A stretch of 64,000 nucleotides of DNA from CAYVVT01 sp964454335 (GTDB lineage: Bacteria; Fidelibacterota; UBA8477; JABMPR01): positions 1 to 64,000 of the forward strand of contig CAYVVT010000004.1 in NCBI GenBank assembly GCA_964454335.1, given 5' to 3'. This document shows positions 7,347 to 16,415 of the stretch, in pieces. Position numbers and translations under genes: made by a program. The stretch's first letter is position 1, and each line of letters opens with the position of its first letter. Under the pieces are notes generated by a model, which saw only the letters and a list, made by a program, of their open reading frames with translations, searched no databases and was not told the DNA's origin.

Positions 7347-8333
7347 ATGGTCTTAGAAGGTATCCCCAGGTTCTACCTCTCACGCTGGAAAACACCGCTT
7401 CAGGAGTTGACGCGATTATCAGACCACCTTGGAGGTCCTGGATTGCTGATCAAGCGGGACGATCTTACCGATCTCGTCATGGGCGGAAATAAGATCCGCA
7501 AGCTTGAATACCTGGTAGCGGATGCGTTGGAGCATGAAGCCGATACGCTTATTACGGCAGGTGGCATCCAGTCAAATCACTGTCGTCTCACCGCTGCAGC
7601 CGCTGTACAGGCAGGGCTTCATTGTGAAGTGGTACTTGCCGGGGATAGACCGGAAGACATGAATGGCAACGTCTTGCTGGACAAGCTGTTGAACGCCACC
7701 ATCCATTGGTGTGCGAAGAGTGAACGCGAGCAGAAGTTGGAACGTGTAGCTGAACAGCTCCGCAGTCAGGGCACTCGCCCCTATGTGATCCCCGTGGGAG
7801 GCTCAACCGGCGTAGGTGCCCTGGGCTATGTGAATGCTTTTCTGGAATTGCAGGCTCAGGCAAGTCAAATGAACTTGAAGATCGATAAAATCGTAGTGGC
7901 CAGCAGTTCTGGTGGCACGCAGGCAGGTTTGCAGCTCGGCGCCAGAGTGAGTGGATTTGATGGTAAGGTGTTGGGGATCAGTATCGATCAGACTAAAACG
8001 GGCACGGATTCCTTCTTACCAGTTCTTGCTCAGATCGCGAATGATGCTGCGCAATTGATCAGATCCCCTGAGACATTTACAGATGATGATTTCACGCTGA
8101 ACTGCGATTACCTGGGGGCTGGCTATGGCGTTATGGGCGAAATGGAGCGGGAGGCCATTCAACTGATGGCTCAACTGGAAGGCATTATTCTGGGACCGGT
8201 TTATACAGGAAGAGCTTTCGGGGGATTGATCGATTTGATCCGCAAAGGTCATTTCCATCCTGACCAGAACATCGTCTTCTGGCATACCGGAGGCACACCA
8301 GAGGTATTCGCCTACAACCAGGAATTGATCTAG
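7347..8333 (+). CDS. PLP-dependent D-cysteine desulfhydrase / ACC deaminase-family enzyme
   Basis: ATG at 7347 follows AAGGA with six-base spacing; the frame is open further upstream but without a ribosome binding site. The 328-residue product has the fold-type II PLP signature GGNKIRKLEYL (catalytic lysine ~residue 51), QSNHCRLTAAAA, a phosphate-binding GGSTGVGALGYV, SSSGGTQAGL and a C-terminal WHTGGTPEVF. These match D-cysteine desulfhydrase and 1-aminocyclopropane-1-carboxylate deaminase relatives, which eliminate or open amino acids to keto acid plus ammonia. It is the last gene of the cluster beginning at 4016, with short gaps throughout. The exact substrate is not decided by sequence alone. 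Confidence 0.88.
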   Translation: MVLEGIPRFYLSRWKTPLQELTRLSDHLGGPGLLIKRDDLTDLVMGGNKIRKLEYLVADALEHEADTLITAGGIQSNHCRLTAAAAVQAGLHCEVVLAGDRPEDMNGNVLLDKLLNATIHWCAKSEREQKLERVAEQLRSQGTRPYVIPVGGSTGVGALGYVNAFLELQAQASQMNLKIDKIVVASSSGGTQAGLQLGARVSGFDGKVLGISIDQTKTGTDSFLPVLAQIANDAAQLIRSPETFTDDDFTLNCDYLGAGYGVMGEMEREAIQLMAQLEGIILGPVYTGRAFGGLIDLIRKGHFHPDQNIVFWHTGGTPEVFAYNQELI

Positions 8334-8375
8334 TCCAGATCCAGCTGGACACGCCTGACACCGGTAGGGGTTGGA

Positions 8376-8413
8376 TTATCAGATTAATAAGTGATGACTA
8401 TCCCATCTGATAA
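8376..8413. repeat. Perfect 9-bp inverted repeat between two genes
   Basis: TTATCAGAT at 8376-8384 and ATCTGATAA at 8405-8413 with a 20-base gap, 40 bases after the PLP enzyme stop. It lacks a T tract, so it may be an operator or mRNA-processing hairpin rather than an intrinsic terminator. Confidence 0.4.
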
Positions 8414-8581
8414 GATTACTTGAAGAGACGACAGATCTTCAGGTCATCCCTGAAGCATCATCATCACGCAACCTCAATAATAACAGCCCAGAAGCCTGGC
8501 TTTACGGTGGCTTTGCATCCCACCACTCCACTGGAGTAATTCTTGCAGACTGATGTTCCAATCTGAATAAGGAGCCCAGGT

Positions 8582-10381
8582 TTGATCAATAGAATATTTT
8601 TTCTTGTCACCCTCTTCATCGGTTTGGATTCGCTTTACAGTCAGGTGGGTGATCTCATCTGGGAGGAGAATTTTAATACCCTGGACAACTGGATGGCCGA
8701 GCAGGGCAATGGATCCTGGGGTTGGGGAAATGGTGAGCTGGAGTATTACCAGGCTGAGAATGCGCAGATCACCGAGATTCCTGATGAACCCGGAAATACG
8801 GCCCTGCAGATCACCCTCCGCGAGGAAAGCGGGCCAGGGATCACGGATCAGTGGGGAAACCCACTTTCCTATACTTCCGCCAGGGTTACAACCAAGGCAA
8901 AAGTGTCCCTGCTTTTCGGGATGGTTGAAACCCGGGTCCGGATCCCCGACATTGATCTTGGCGGTTGGCCGGCAGTCTGGCTGCTGGGTACCTCCAATTA
9001 CGGCTGGCCCAGCTGTGGTGAACTCGATATGATGGAAATGGGATCAAGACAGGACTTCCGAGATCTTCATGACGAGCACAATGGCGGTAATGGTCTGAAC
9101 AATTCCACCGTCAACCAGGTCGTCGGGGCGAACGCCATTTTCTATTCCGATGAAGCACTTACACCAGAAAATCCAAGCGGTGCCGCAAGTATTTCCTGGG
9201 ACCCGGATGATGATTATTGCCGGCCCTATTACAACTATGATAGTCCCCTGATAGAGCGGTTCCTCATCTACCGGATATATTGGGATGCAGATAGCATCCG
9301 CTTCACCGTGGTGGATGATGGAATTGAACACGATCTTTACACTGATCCCTTTCCGATTGACAGCACATCGTTTGAATTTCACCAACCCTTCTACTTCATT
9401 GCCAACCTGGCCATCGGTGGTGCATTCACTGATGCCTATGTGTTGGGGGATCCTGGTAGTGGTGAGCCCGTCACCATGCCCTTGCCGGCCGATATGTACG
9501 TCGATTACATCCGGGTCTACGAATGGAACGGGCAGGGTGAAGTTCATCTGGGTCCCCCCGTTCCCAGGGAAGGCACCTTCGGTCTGTATACCGACAGCAC
9601 CCAAACGGATGACGCCCTGGTACTGGGTGAGGATTCCGAGATCTATGTGTGGGAGGGCACCTTGACAGAGGGTTCCATTCTCCCTTTTGAAGGTGAGAAC
9701 GGGATCAGCTGGCAGACGACAGGGCTGGGTTGGTTCGGCGCCGGTATCATGTCAACACAACCACTGAATCTGTTCAACTTTGGGGAAGGTCACCTGAAGT
9801 TCATGATCAAGATCCCTGCTCATGTTGCATTCAAGATCGGCGTCATCGATAGCTGGGGTAACCAGCACTACGTGGATTTTCCAGCCAACACGACAGCGTA
9901 TGATCTGGTTCGTAACGGAGAGTGGGGCCAGGCGGCCATCCCTGTTAGTGAGCTGAGAGGAGAGTTCATCGATCTTCGGATGCTGAGCTACTCATTTGTC
10001 ATCCTGGAGGTGAATGGTGCCAGCTGTGAGTTTGGTCTGGACGATATCTACTGGGACGGTGGATTGGTTGATATCGAGCCCGTCGCAAACAACATCTCTC
10101 CAGCACACTATCGCTTATGGCAAAACTACCCGAATCCATTCAATCCCAGCACAACGATCCGCTATGAACTCACCGAATCAGCAGATGTCTCTCTGACCAT
10201 TCACGATGTTCGCGGGAAGATTGTGAAAGTTCTGGTCTCGGACCATATGACTGCCGGTTCTTACAGTGTTCCCTGGAAGGGACAGACAACTTCAGGTCAG
10301 ACGGTGGGCACGGGTGTTTATTTCGCCAAGTTGAAGGTGGGGCATGACTCCAGGGTCACCAAGATGCTCTATCTGAAATAG
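8582..10381 (+). CDS. Secreted GH16 beta-glucanase (laminarinase-like) with C-terminal T9SS sorting domain
   Basis: TTG start with AAGGAG upstream; 599 residues. Signal peptide ~1-20, then a GH16 jelly-roll with the catalytic motif E147-L-D149-M-M-E152 in GELDMMEMG, where the two glutamates are nucleophile and acid/base. W-rich substrate-cleft segments (GNGSWGWGNGELEYY, DLGGWPAVWLLG) match beta-1,3-glucanases. After residue ~320 comes a second beta-rich domain of carbohydrate-binding type, then from ~510 a T9SS sorting domain with YPNPFNPSTTIRYEL and a basic end. It probably acts outside the cell or on its surface on laminarin-type algal or fungal glucans. Substrate is inferred from family; lichenan or agar-type activity is not excluded. 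Confidence 0.92.
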   Translation: MINRIFFLVTLFIGLDSLYSQVGDLIWEENFNTLDNWMAEQGNGSWGWGNGELEYYQAENAQITEIPDEPGNTALQITLREESGPGITDQWGNPLSYTSARVTTKAKVSLLFGMVETRVRIPDIDLGGWPAVWLLGTSNYGWPSCGELDMMEMGSRQDFRDLHDEHNGGNGLNNSTVNQVVGANAIFYSDEALTPENPSGAASISWDPDDDYCRPYYNYDSPLIERFLIYRIYWDADSIRFTVVDDGIEHDLYTDPFPIDSTSFEFHQPFYFIANLAIGGAFTDAYVLGDPGSGEPVTMPLPADMYVDYIRVYEWNGQGEVHLGPPVPREGTFGLYTDSTQTDDALVLGEDSEIYVWEGTLTEGSILPFEGENGISWQTTGLGWFGAGIMSTQPLNLFNFGEGHLKFMIKIPAHVAFKIGVIDSWGNQHYVDFPANTTAYDLVRNGEWGQAAIPVSELRGEFIDLRMLSYSFVILEVNGASCEFGLDDIYWDGGLVDIEPVANNISPAHYRLWQNYPNPFNPSTTIRYELTESADVSLTIHDVRGKIVKVLVSDHMTAGSYSVPWKGQTTSGQTVGTGVYFAKLKVGHDSRVTKMLYLK

Positions 10382-10645
10382 GCTGCTGCAATCTAAGTAT
10401 CATACGAAGTATTACTGCCAGGGGGACCTGATCCGTCACCCCGCCATATTCCGGTATCAGTCCCATAGTTGAAGGTTTCCCCGGTTTTCCTGTCTTCAGT
10501 ATCCTTGTACCGTTAACTGGCCGGTGGTTGTCCAATAGCAGGCAAATACCAAACGTCGTCCAATACAACCGCTTGTAGAACAATTACAGGTTAACGATCA
10601 TACCGTCATAAGTTCTGGTACCACAAGGTAAGAAGGGGGACCAGG

Positions 10646-10831
10646 ATGAAATACACAGTCCACAAGCTCGTAATTAACCTCGAGAATGATCCGACCAGGC
10701 TGGAGCAGTTCATGAATGACCTGGAGGGTGAAGTTGTATCGATTATCCCTAACATTGCTCGGACGAGTCTATTGCAGATCTATGGATTGAAGCGCAAGGT
10801 GGATTTTGTGCTCATCGTAGAAAAAAAGTAG
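10646..10831 (+). CDS. Small protein of unknown function (DUF4177-like size)
   Basis: A 61-residue product starting MKYTVHKLVINLEND, with a purine-rich GGGGGACCAGG before ATG. Pattern is strand, helix (PTRLEQFMNDLE), strand and terminal strand (KVDFVLIVEKK), like short DUF4177-type proteins, but similarity is not enough to assign the family. It lies 75 bases upstream of a tiny membrane protein gene and may share its transcript. Confidence 0.5.
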   Translation: MKYTVHKLVINLENDPTRLEQFMNDLEGEVVSIIPNIARTSLLQIYGLKRKVDFVLIVEKK

Positions 10832-10905
10832 AACTGTGGGAGTTGAAGATGACACAGGTCAACACAGATAAAAACGGGTGATATCGGAGTCTCTGGATCC
10901 TTGCC

Positions 10906-11055
10906 ATGGTCAATTCAGGTATATGGGCCATCGCTATCATCGCGTTGGTCTTCGTGATGCAGCACGCTCCCGGGGCCAAAGGTCTGTTCCCAATATTAGC
11001 CGGTGGCGTCGCAGTAGCCACTGCGCTTATCTCAACAGTAAACAAGCTCAAGTAG
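10906..11055 (+). CDS. Tiny hydrophobic membrane protein
   Basis: A 49-residue frame starting MVNSGIWAIAIIALVFVMQH with a second hydrophobic stretch (LFPILAGGVAVATALI) and a basic end NKLK, so probably a two-helix membrane protein. GGAG lies ~17 bases upstream of the ATG, which is long, so the start is uncertain. It is too short for most gene callers. No family recognised; the preceding small gene is on the same strand. Confidence 0.45.
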   Translation: MVNSGIWAIAIIALVFVMQHAPGAKGLFPILAGGVAVATALISTVNKLK

Positions 11056-11129
11056 AACAGGGAAGCTGCGAAGGACCAGCTGCAGCTGAAACTGAAACCA
11101 AGGACCTCACCGAATATCTCGAATGCTCC

Positions 11130-11765
11130 CTATACTGAAAATGATATCAGCAATTGAGCAAGATAGTAGCTGCTTAAGATGAATACCTGGGGCTTCTTGC
11201 GATTGCCGACAAAACGATACAATACCAGGGTTACATCTGAAAGAATGAACAAGAGCGTACCGGCAAAAGCCACGATACTGCTGTGTGTATTAACTAGACC
11301 CATCCTGCCCAATGACTGCCAAAAAAGCAGGATCAGGACAATGGTGTAAAGGACGACGGGAATGGTTTTCCGGCCAACCTTTGGCAGCAGAACCCAAAGG
11401 ACGATCACGCCGGCAATTAATCCAGGAATGATATACACGACGTCTGGCGGGAAGACCGAATCACTGATAAAGGCGATCAGGTAGAGAACGTGGGCGACGA
11501 AAAAACTGGCCAGGCCATGCAGGAATCGATCAGCCGCTGCCATTAAGAAGGTATCCCCCAACAATGAGAAGACCAGCCCGGCAACGATCATATTCCGGTA
11601 AAAGGTGGATACCTCCGGTTTCTGCAGAAAACAGAAAAGGATAATTAGCATGATCGTCAAGGGCTTATAAACGTATGTCTGTAAACGTTTTTGCCGCAGA
11701 TCTGATCGAATGTGCAAGGTTGCCGAGACAATCACGAGAATGGGTATGATGTGTATGAGCATCAC
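11130..11765 (-). CDS. YhhN/TMEM86 family membrane protein (putative lysoplasmalogenase)
   Basis: A 211-residue multi-spanning membrane protein. Family landmarks are visible: YKPLTIMLI near the start, LVFSLLGDTFLM with its conserved Gly-Asp, FLHGLASFFVAHVLYL, and a late GTLLFILSDVTL with the second acidic residue. YhhN/TMEM86B proteins hydrolyse the vinyl ether bond of lysoplasmalogens in animals; the activity has been proposed for bacterial members. Convergent with the tiny membrane protein gene and divergent from the EEP gene. Confidence 0.85.
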   Translation of the reverse strand: MMLIHIIPILVIVSATLHIRSDLRQKRLQTYVYKPLTIMLIILFCFLQKPEVSTFYRNMIVAGLVFSLLGDTFLMAAADRFLHGLASFFVAHVLYLIAFISDSVFPPDVVYIIPGLIAGVIVLWVLLPKVGRKTIPVVLYTIVLILLFWQSLGRMGLVNTHSSIVAFAGTLLFILSDVTLVLYRFVGNRKKPQVFILSSYYLAQLLISFSV

Positions 11766-11951
11766 AATGATTATACCTTAGTCAAGAATTTTGGGATCGA
11801 CGATCGGTTTTTGCACGATTCGCTGCATTGTAATTGATTAATACGTCCTTTTCTCCATACCGGTCGAGTATTGAAAATCCCAATATGAAGTCATGAGCCT
11901 TCTCCTAACTTGCAGCATGGATTTGATGACATTCGAGTAGTGGGGAACCTT

Positions 11952-13475
11952 ATGAGATTACTCATTCTATTGCTATTGTGGTCAGGGCTTTTCGCACAAC
12001 CTATCCTGCTGGATGGTCACTTCGAGGACTGGAAGGAAATCGATAATCTGTATCTTGACACTGAGGGAGATGGTCTGGCGGGTCTTGATCTGCTGTCGGT
12101 GAGTATCAGTTCCGATAGTGCACGTGTGTTCTTCTTTCTGGAATTTGCCGAGGAGCTGGCCATTTTGAAGAACAATGAGTTAACCCTTTACTTTGATACG
12201 GATAACGATACCGCCACCGGGCTCTCAATAGGCGGCCTGGGTGCAGAGATGGCCTGGAACTTTGGGCGGAAGGAGGGTGCACATTTTTCAGGGGGAGATT
12301 CCACCCGGATCACCCACGGCGATATTGGATTGATCACCTTGCCTACCATTACCTCCCGATATATTGAGATCGCGGTCGATCGCAGTGACCTGCCTCCTGG
12401 AAGCGACCTGTCAGAACCCATCCACTCCTTTACCTTCCTGCTGGTGGATGAACAAGACCCCCAGGGAGATCGATTGCCGGATACTGACGGTGGTCTGTAT
12501 GTAGAACTGTCTGCAGATGGTGGAATTCCCTGGGAAACCTGTCCATTGGCCCGATTTGCAGATACCGACATCCGCATCATGTCCCAGAACGTCCTACACG
12601 ACGGTCTTTACAATGAGGAACGCTCTCCAGCCCATGCCCGCATTTTGCGGGCGCTTGATCCGGACATCGTGGCTTTGCAGGAAATGTGGCAAACCTCAAA
12701 TCAGGCCACCATAGCTTATCTCGATTCCATCATGCCCCTCCCCGGGGATCAGGGATGGTACAGCACCGAGATGGAGGGACACGTAGTCACTGCAAGTCGG
12801 TTCCCCATTATGGGGAACTGGACGCTCTGGGGCCACAGCGGTTCACGGATCATGGCCCTCCTGGTACAGATCGACGCAGACCACCAGGTCCTGGTGATGA
12901 ACTGCCACTGGTCCTGCTGCGGCGCTGACGAAAACCGCCAGCTCCAGGCGGATACCACCATTGCTTTTCTCCGGGATGCCTTCTCCGCAGGTGGTCAGAT
13001 CGACCTGTCCCCCAACACCCCGGTGGTCATCCTGGGTGATATGAATCTGGTGGGCGACAGCCAGCAATTGACGACCCTGCTCACGGGTGATATTCAGAAT
13101 GAGGTTGAATTCGGACCTGACTACCCTCCTGACTGGGATGGTTCAGACCTAAGGGATCTATGTCCCGTGCACCTTTCCGAGCGAGTGGCTTTCTCCTGGC
13201 AGAACGAGGGTGAGGGCTATAGTCCGGGAAGGCTTGATTACATCGTCTATACGGATCATGTAACGGAAGTGCGCAATAATTTCATCCTGAATACCCGTAC
13301 CATGACAGACGAACAGCTTTCAGCGAATGGGCTGCTCCGAACAGATTCAAAAGTTGCTTCGGATCACCTGGCACTGGTGGCCGATTTCAGTATCCTGCCG
13401 GATCCAGAACCGGTAGAAGAGCGTGGCTTGAAAGGATTCTTCAAAGGGATTTTCAGGAAAACGCGCCCCGACTGA
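11952..13475 (+). CDS. Secreted endonuclease/exonuclease/phosphatase (EEP) family protein
   Basis: The frame is open from 11910, but ATG at 11952 begins a typical signal peptide (MRLLILLLLWSGLFAQ); 507 residues. An N-terminal domain of ~190 residues starts ILLDGHFEDWKEI, the pattern of CBM9-like/DOMON beta domains that accompany secreted enzymes. The C-terminal EEP domain has the metal and catalytic set: SQNVLHDG, ALQEMW, MNCHWS, LGDMNLVGDS and SDHLALVADF. Such enzymes cleave nucleic acids or phosphoesters including sphingomyelin and inositol phosphates; export suggests nutrient phosphate or DNA scavenging. It has no T9SS tail, ending instead in a basic stretch. Confidence 0.88.
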   Translation: MRLLILLLLWSGLFAQPILLDGHFEDWKEIDNLYLDTEGDGLAGLDLLSVSISSDSARVFFFLEFAEELAILKNNELTLYFDTDNDTATGLSIGGLGAEMAWNFGRKEGAHFSGGDSTRITHGDIGLITLPTITSRYIEIAVDRSDLPPGSDLSEPIHSFTFLLVDEQDPQGDRLPDTDGGLYVELSADGGIPWETCPLARFADTDIRIMSQNVLHDGLYNEERSPAHARILRALDPDIVALQEMWQTSNQATIAYLDSIMPLPGDQGWYSTEMEGHVVTASRFPIMGNWTLWGHSGSRIMALLVQIDADHQVLVMNCHWSCCGADENRQLQADTTIAFLRDAFSAGGQIDLSPNTPVVILGDMNLVGDSQQLTTLLTGDIQNEVEFGPDYPPDWDGSDLRDLCPVHLSERVAFSWQNEGEGYSPGRLDYIVYTDHVTEVRNNFILNTRTMTDEQLSANGLLRTDSKVASDHLALVADFSILPDPEPVEERGLKGFFKGIFRKTRPD

Positions 13476-13627
13476 AGCTGTAATCTTGACCTAGATCCGG
13501 TGCTTGGATTGATTTCGTTAATAGAGATCCTCCAGCGATACGAGATCCATAAACTCCATGACGATGAGGACCGGGGGGCTTAGATTGCTCACCTAATCAT
13601 TCATTAGCTATCAAGGAGTCCTTACCT

Positions 13628-14350
13628 ATGAATAACTCAACTACGACTGTTTCACAGGGATGGGATCAACGCAGCACCGCTTTGACAGCCGGCTTCGGCC
13701 TGCTGGCCATGGCCATTATCGCCGGGTGGTCATACGGCGTGGCCATCGATGGCCAGATCGTCGACGGTGATGCTGAGGCTACTGCCACGAATATAAGTTC
13801 TGCTGCAAACATGTTCCGTCTAGGTGCCACCGGGCTGCTCATTGTGGCCATCCTGGACGTACTGGTGGCCTGGGCTCTATATGGAGTCTTTCGCAGCAAG
13901 CACCAGGGATTGGCCCTGCTGGGGGCCTGGTGCCGGTTGGCCTATGCTGCATGGTTCGCCATGGCCATCAATGATCTGTTCGGTGCTCTGCGGGCGGCCC
14001 CGGTGGATCCCGCACAGACCATGTTTCTGCTGGAGACATTTGAAGAAGGCTGGCAGGCCGGGCTGATCCTCTTTGGTCTGCATCTGGCCATCACCGGCTG
14101 GCTGCTCTGGCGTCCTGGCCTTTTCGAGCGCATCACCTCCGTACTGCTGTTCATTGCCGCCCTTGGCTATGCACTGGATGGTTTCAGCATGCTTCTCAGC
14201 CCGAACGGTTCCTGGGATATCGCAGTGTACACATTTATCGGTGAGATCGTGCTAATCGTATGGCTGCTGGCTAAAGGTGGAAAAGAAGCGGTTACGTCTG
14301 GATCAACTCAAGCTGTCCGTTCTGACGCTGATTCTGAAGGGGCGTCCTAA
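13628..14350 (+). CDS. DUF4386-type membrane protein (copy 1)
   Basis: AAGGAG precedes the ATG. The 240-residue protein has about six predicted transmembrane helices; an extracytoplasmic loop after helix 1 carries DGQIVDGDAEATATNI, followed by FRLGATGLLIVAILDVLVAW, a layout characteristic of DUF4386. Function of the family is unknown. A second, more typical DUF4386 protein follows at 14439, and a CPBP-type protease after it. The three are in the same direction with short gaps and probably form one transcript. Confidence 0.75.
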   Translation: MNNSTTTVSQGWDQRSTALTAGFGLLAMAIIAGWSYGVAIDGQIVDGDAEATATNISSAANMFRLGATGLLIVAILDVLVAWALYGVFRSKHQGLALLGAWCRLAYAAWFAMAINDLFGALRAAPVDPAQTMFLLETFEEGWQAGLILFGLHLAITGWLLWRPGLFERITSVLLFIAALGYALDGFSMLLSPNGSWDIAVYTFIGEIVLIVWLLAKGGKEAVTSGSTQAVRSDADSEGAS

Positions 14351-14438
14351 TTCACCAGGGAGAATACCGCCATTTAACCTTATACTTAACCCATCTGGAG
14401 CAAATATGCTGGAGACCCTTCTCATAAGGAGTTGAATC

Positions 14439-15116
14439 ATGAATACAGACAGAAAAATCGGCATCCTTGTAGGCATCCTCTTTCTTGCTGCCATAGCAAC
14501 CTACGGAGGCGGTAACGGCATCGTGGGTAATCTTCTGGAAGATCCTGATTACCTGGCTGAAATTGCCGACCGTTCGGGCCGGATGATATTGGGCTCCATC
14601 CTCATGCTGCTCAATTCAGCCGTGGTGGTGGCCATCGGGATCCTGATACTGCCCATCCTGGAGCGACACAACAGATACATCGCCTGGGGCTACCTGAGCA
14701 CCAGGATCATTGAATCCATCATACTCGCATTCGGTGTGATCAGCCTGCTGTCATTGATCACCCTGGGTCAGGAATATCTGAATGCCGGATCGCCGGCGAA
14801 TTCCCCCTACACCATCATGAGTGCTCAGGCGATCAAGGTGAATTTCCTGGCTTATCAGATCGCCATGTTGTTTCTCGGCATAGGTGGTGTGCTGTTCAGT
14901 TTTGTCCTGTTCCAGGCCAGACTTATCCCACCTTTCATCTCCATCCTTGGCGTGATCGGTTATGCATCCCTGTTTGTGGGAGCGACGTTGGAGTTGTTCG
15001 GCTTGACGCTTGGTCTGATCCTGTCCATCCCCGGGGGCATATTTGAGATCCTGTTCCCGATCTGGCTCTTCGTGAGAGGGTTCAACCAGCCAGCTGCTCA
15101 ATCTTCGTCCACTTAA
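14439..15116 (+). CDS. DUF4386 membrane protein (copy 2)
   Basis: Strong AAGGAG eight to nine bases before ATG; 225 residues with about six transmembrane helices. The N-terminal helix is followed by a short acidic loop (LEDPDYLAEIADRSGRM), then helices with IAWGYLSTRIIESIIL, the conserved R-x-x-E type segment of DUF4386. No enzymatic residues are known for the family. It is a divergent paralogue of the preceding gene, suggesting a small local family expansion. Confidence 0.85.
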   Translation: MNTDRKIGILVGILFLAAIATYGGGNGIVGNLLEDPDYLAEIADRSGRMILGSILMLLNSAVVVAIGILILPILERHNRYIAWGYLSTRIIESIILAFGVISLLSLITLGQEYLNAGSPANSPYTIMSAQAIKVNFLAYQIAMLFLGIGGVLFSFVLFQARLIPPFISILGVIGYASLFVGATLELFGLTLGLILSIPGGIFEILFPIWLFVRGFNQPAAQSSST

Positions 15117-15130
15117 ACAGCCCAGGTTTA

Positions 15131-15823
15131 ATGACTGAAAGTATGGATCGCCCACAGGATCGTCACCATTTCTGGCTGGTGGGAGGCTTAAGCCTGGGGC
15201 TCCTTCTCATGGGGCTGCTCAGGTGGTCTGGTCAGCAGGAGAACCTTCTCACGCCTCTGGCCGGTCTGGCTACTCCAGGGTACATCCTGATCACTGCGGT
15301 CTTTACTACGATGCTGGTCCGTCGCGGCCTGCCCTTGAACAAACTTGGCTTCGGTGTACGTCCGGATCTGCGCCAGCTTTTGATCGTCATCGCGGCTATT
15401 GCCGTCCTGCGTCTTTTCGCGGTGACCCTGCATCCACTCATCGAAGAGCTCTTGGGCAGCGGACGCAACCTGGAACGCTTCTCAGACGTGGAGGGCTCGA
15501 CTGCCTCCTTCTGGGCACTGATGCTCACCAACTGGACATTTGCAGCCTTCGGCGAGGAGTTCGCCTACCGTATCATCCTGATGCGCGGGCTGGCTTTCGT
15601 GTTCGGTGACTCGCGCAAAGCTCAGATCTATGCCCTGCTGCTTCAAGCCGTCCTGTTTGGTCTGGTGCATGCATATCAGGGTCCGACCGGCATCATCGGC
15701 GCATCCATCAGTGGATTGATCTTCGGTACGGTGGTGCTTTTGGCGCGCTGGTCCATCTGGCCGGCGGCAGTGGTCCATGGCACCAATAACACCTTCGGGA
15801 TCATCGAACTGTATCAGGGGTAG
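15131..15823 (+). CDS. CPBP family intramembrane glutamic metalloprotease (Abi/CAAX protease-like)
   Basis: A 230-residue polytopic membrane protein with the CPBP motifs in order: FGEEFAYRIILMRGL (EExxxR), FGLVHAYQG (FxxxH) and VVHGTNNTFGI (HxxxN). These residues form the intramembrane active site of Rce1-type proteases. Substrate in bacteria is usually unknown; some members confer self-immunity to bacteriocins. It begins 14 bases after the DUF4386 gene, so an operon is likely. Confidence 0.9.
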   Translation: MTESMDRPQDRHHFWLVGGLSLGLLLMGLLRWSGQQENLLTPLAGLATPGYILITAVFTTMLVRRGLPLNKLGFGVRPDLRQLLIVIAAIAVLRLFAVTLHPLIEELLGSGRNLERFSDVEGSTASFWALMLTNWTFAAFGEEFAYRIILMRGLAFVFGDSRKAQIYALLLQAVLFGLVHAYQGPTGIIGASISGLIFGTVVLLARWSIWPAAVVHGTNNTFGIIELYQG

Positions 15824-15896
15824 GGATCTGCTTATATTTCAGCCACAAGTATTGCGTACCGTATTCCATTGATCAACCCGAAAGGGGAAACAACCC

Positions 15897-16415
15897 ATGT
15901 CTGATGAGATCACCATTATTGAAAGACAAGCCCAGCATGCCGTCATGATCCCGGCCGTGGTCGGCACCATGAAGATGGGTAAGGTCATGGGACCCGCCTA
16001 TGCAAGCATCATGGCCCATCTCAAGGCCAATAACATTGAATTGCAGAATACTGACATGCCCTTCACTGTTTACCGCAACATCAACTGGGATGAAATGAAT
16101 AAAAAGGGCTTCCTCGCGACCCTAAAGATGATGTTCGTCAAGAAATGGGACCTGGAGATCGGCATCAGCTGTCCGGAGCTAACCCCTCCAGGCGATGAAA
16201 TACAGAAGCTCACCCTTGAGGCCGGCAGATATCTTCGTGCCATCCATACTGGACCATATCGAATGGTGGGCGGTACATATACTCGAATAAGAAACTTTGC
16301 CTCTGAACAGAACCTGGGAACCTTCAAGGATTATTCCATTGAGTTCTATCTCAACGATCCGGGCGAGGTGGCCGCTGAAGAGCTGCAGACGGAGGTCCTT
16401 GTTCCCCTGATCTGA
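15897..16415 (+). CDS. GyrI-like small-molecule-binding protein
   Basis: AAAGGGGA precedes the ATG. The 172-residue protein has the GyrI-like/SOUL-like ligand-binding pattern: an N-terminal strand with IIERQAQHAVMIPA, a middle MPFTVYRNINWDE, LEIGISCPE, and a C-terminal GRYLRAIHTGPYRMVGGTY followed by SIEFYLNDPGEVAAEELQTE, the hallmark last strands. There is no DNA-binding domain, so it is a stand-alone binding protein that may sequester or hydrolyse a small molecule. Neighbours do not define the ligand. Confidence 0.85.
   Translation: MSDEITIIERQAQHAVMIPAVVGTMKMGKVMGPAYASIMAHLKANNIELQNTDMPFTVYRNINWDEMNKKGFLATLKMMFVKKWDLEIGISCPELTPPGDEIQKLTLEAGRYLRAIHTGPYRMVGGTYTRIRNFASEQNLGTFKDYSIEFYLNDPGEVAAEELQTEVLVPLI

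Noticed and set aside
9044..9604. A 186-residue minus-strand ORF opposite the GH16 gene
   Set aside because: It overlaps the catalytic domain on the other strand, lacks a ribosome binding site, and shows no domain pattern.
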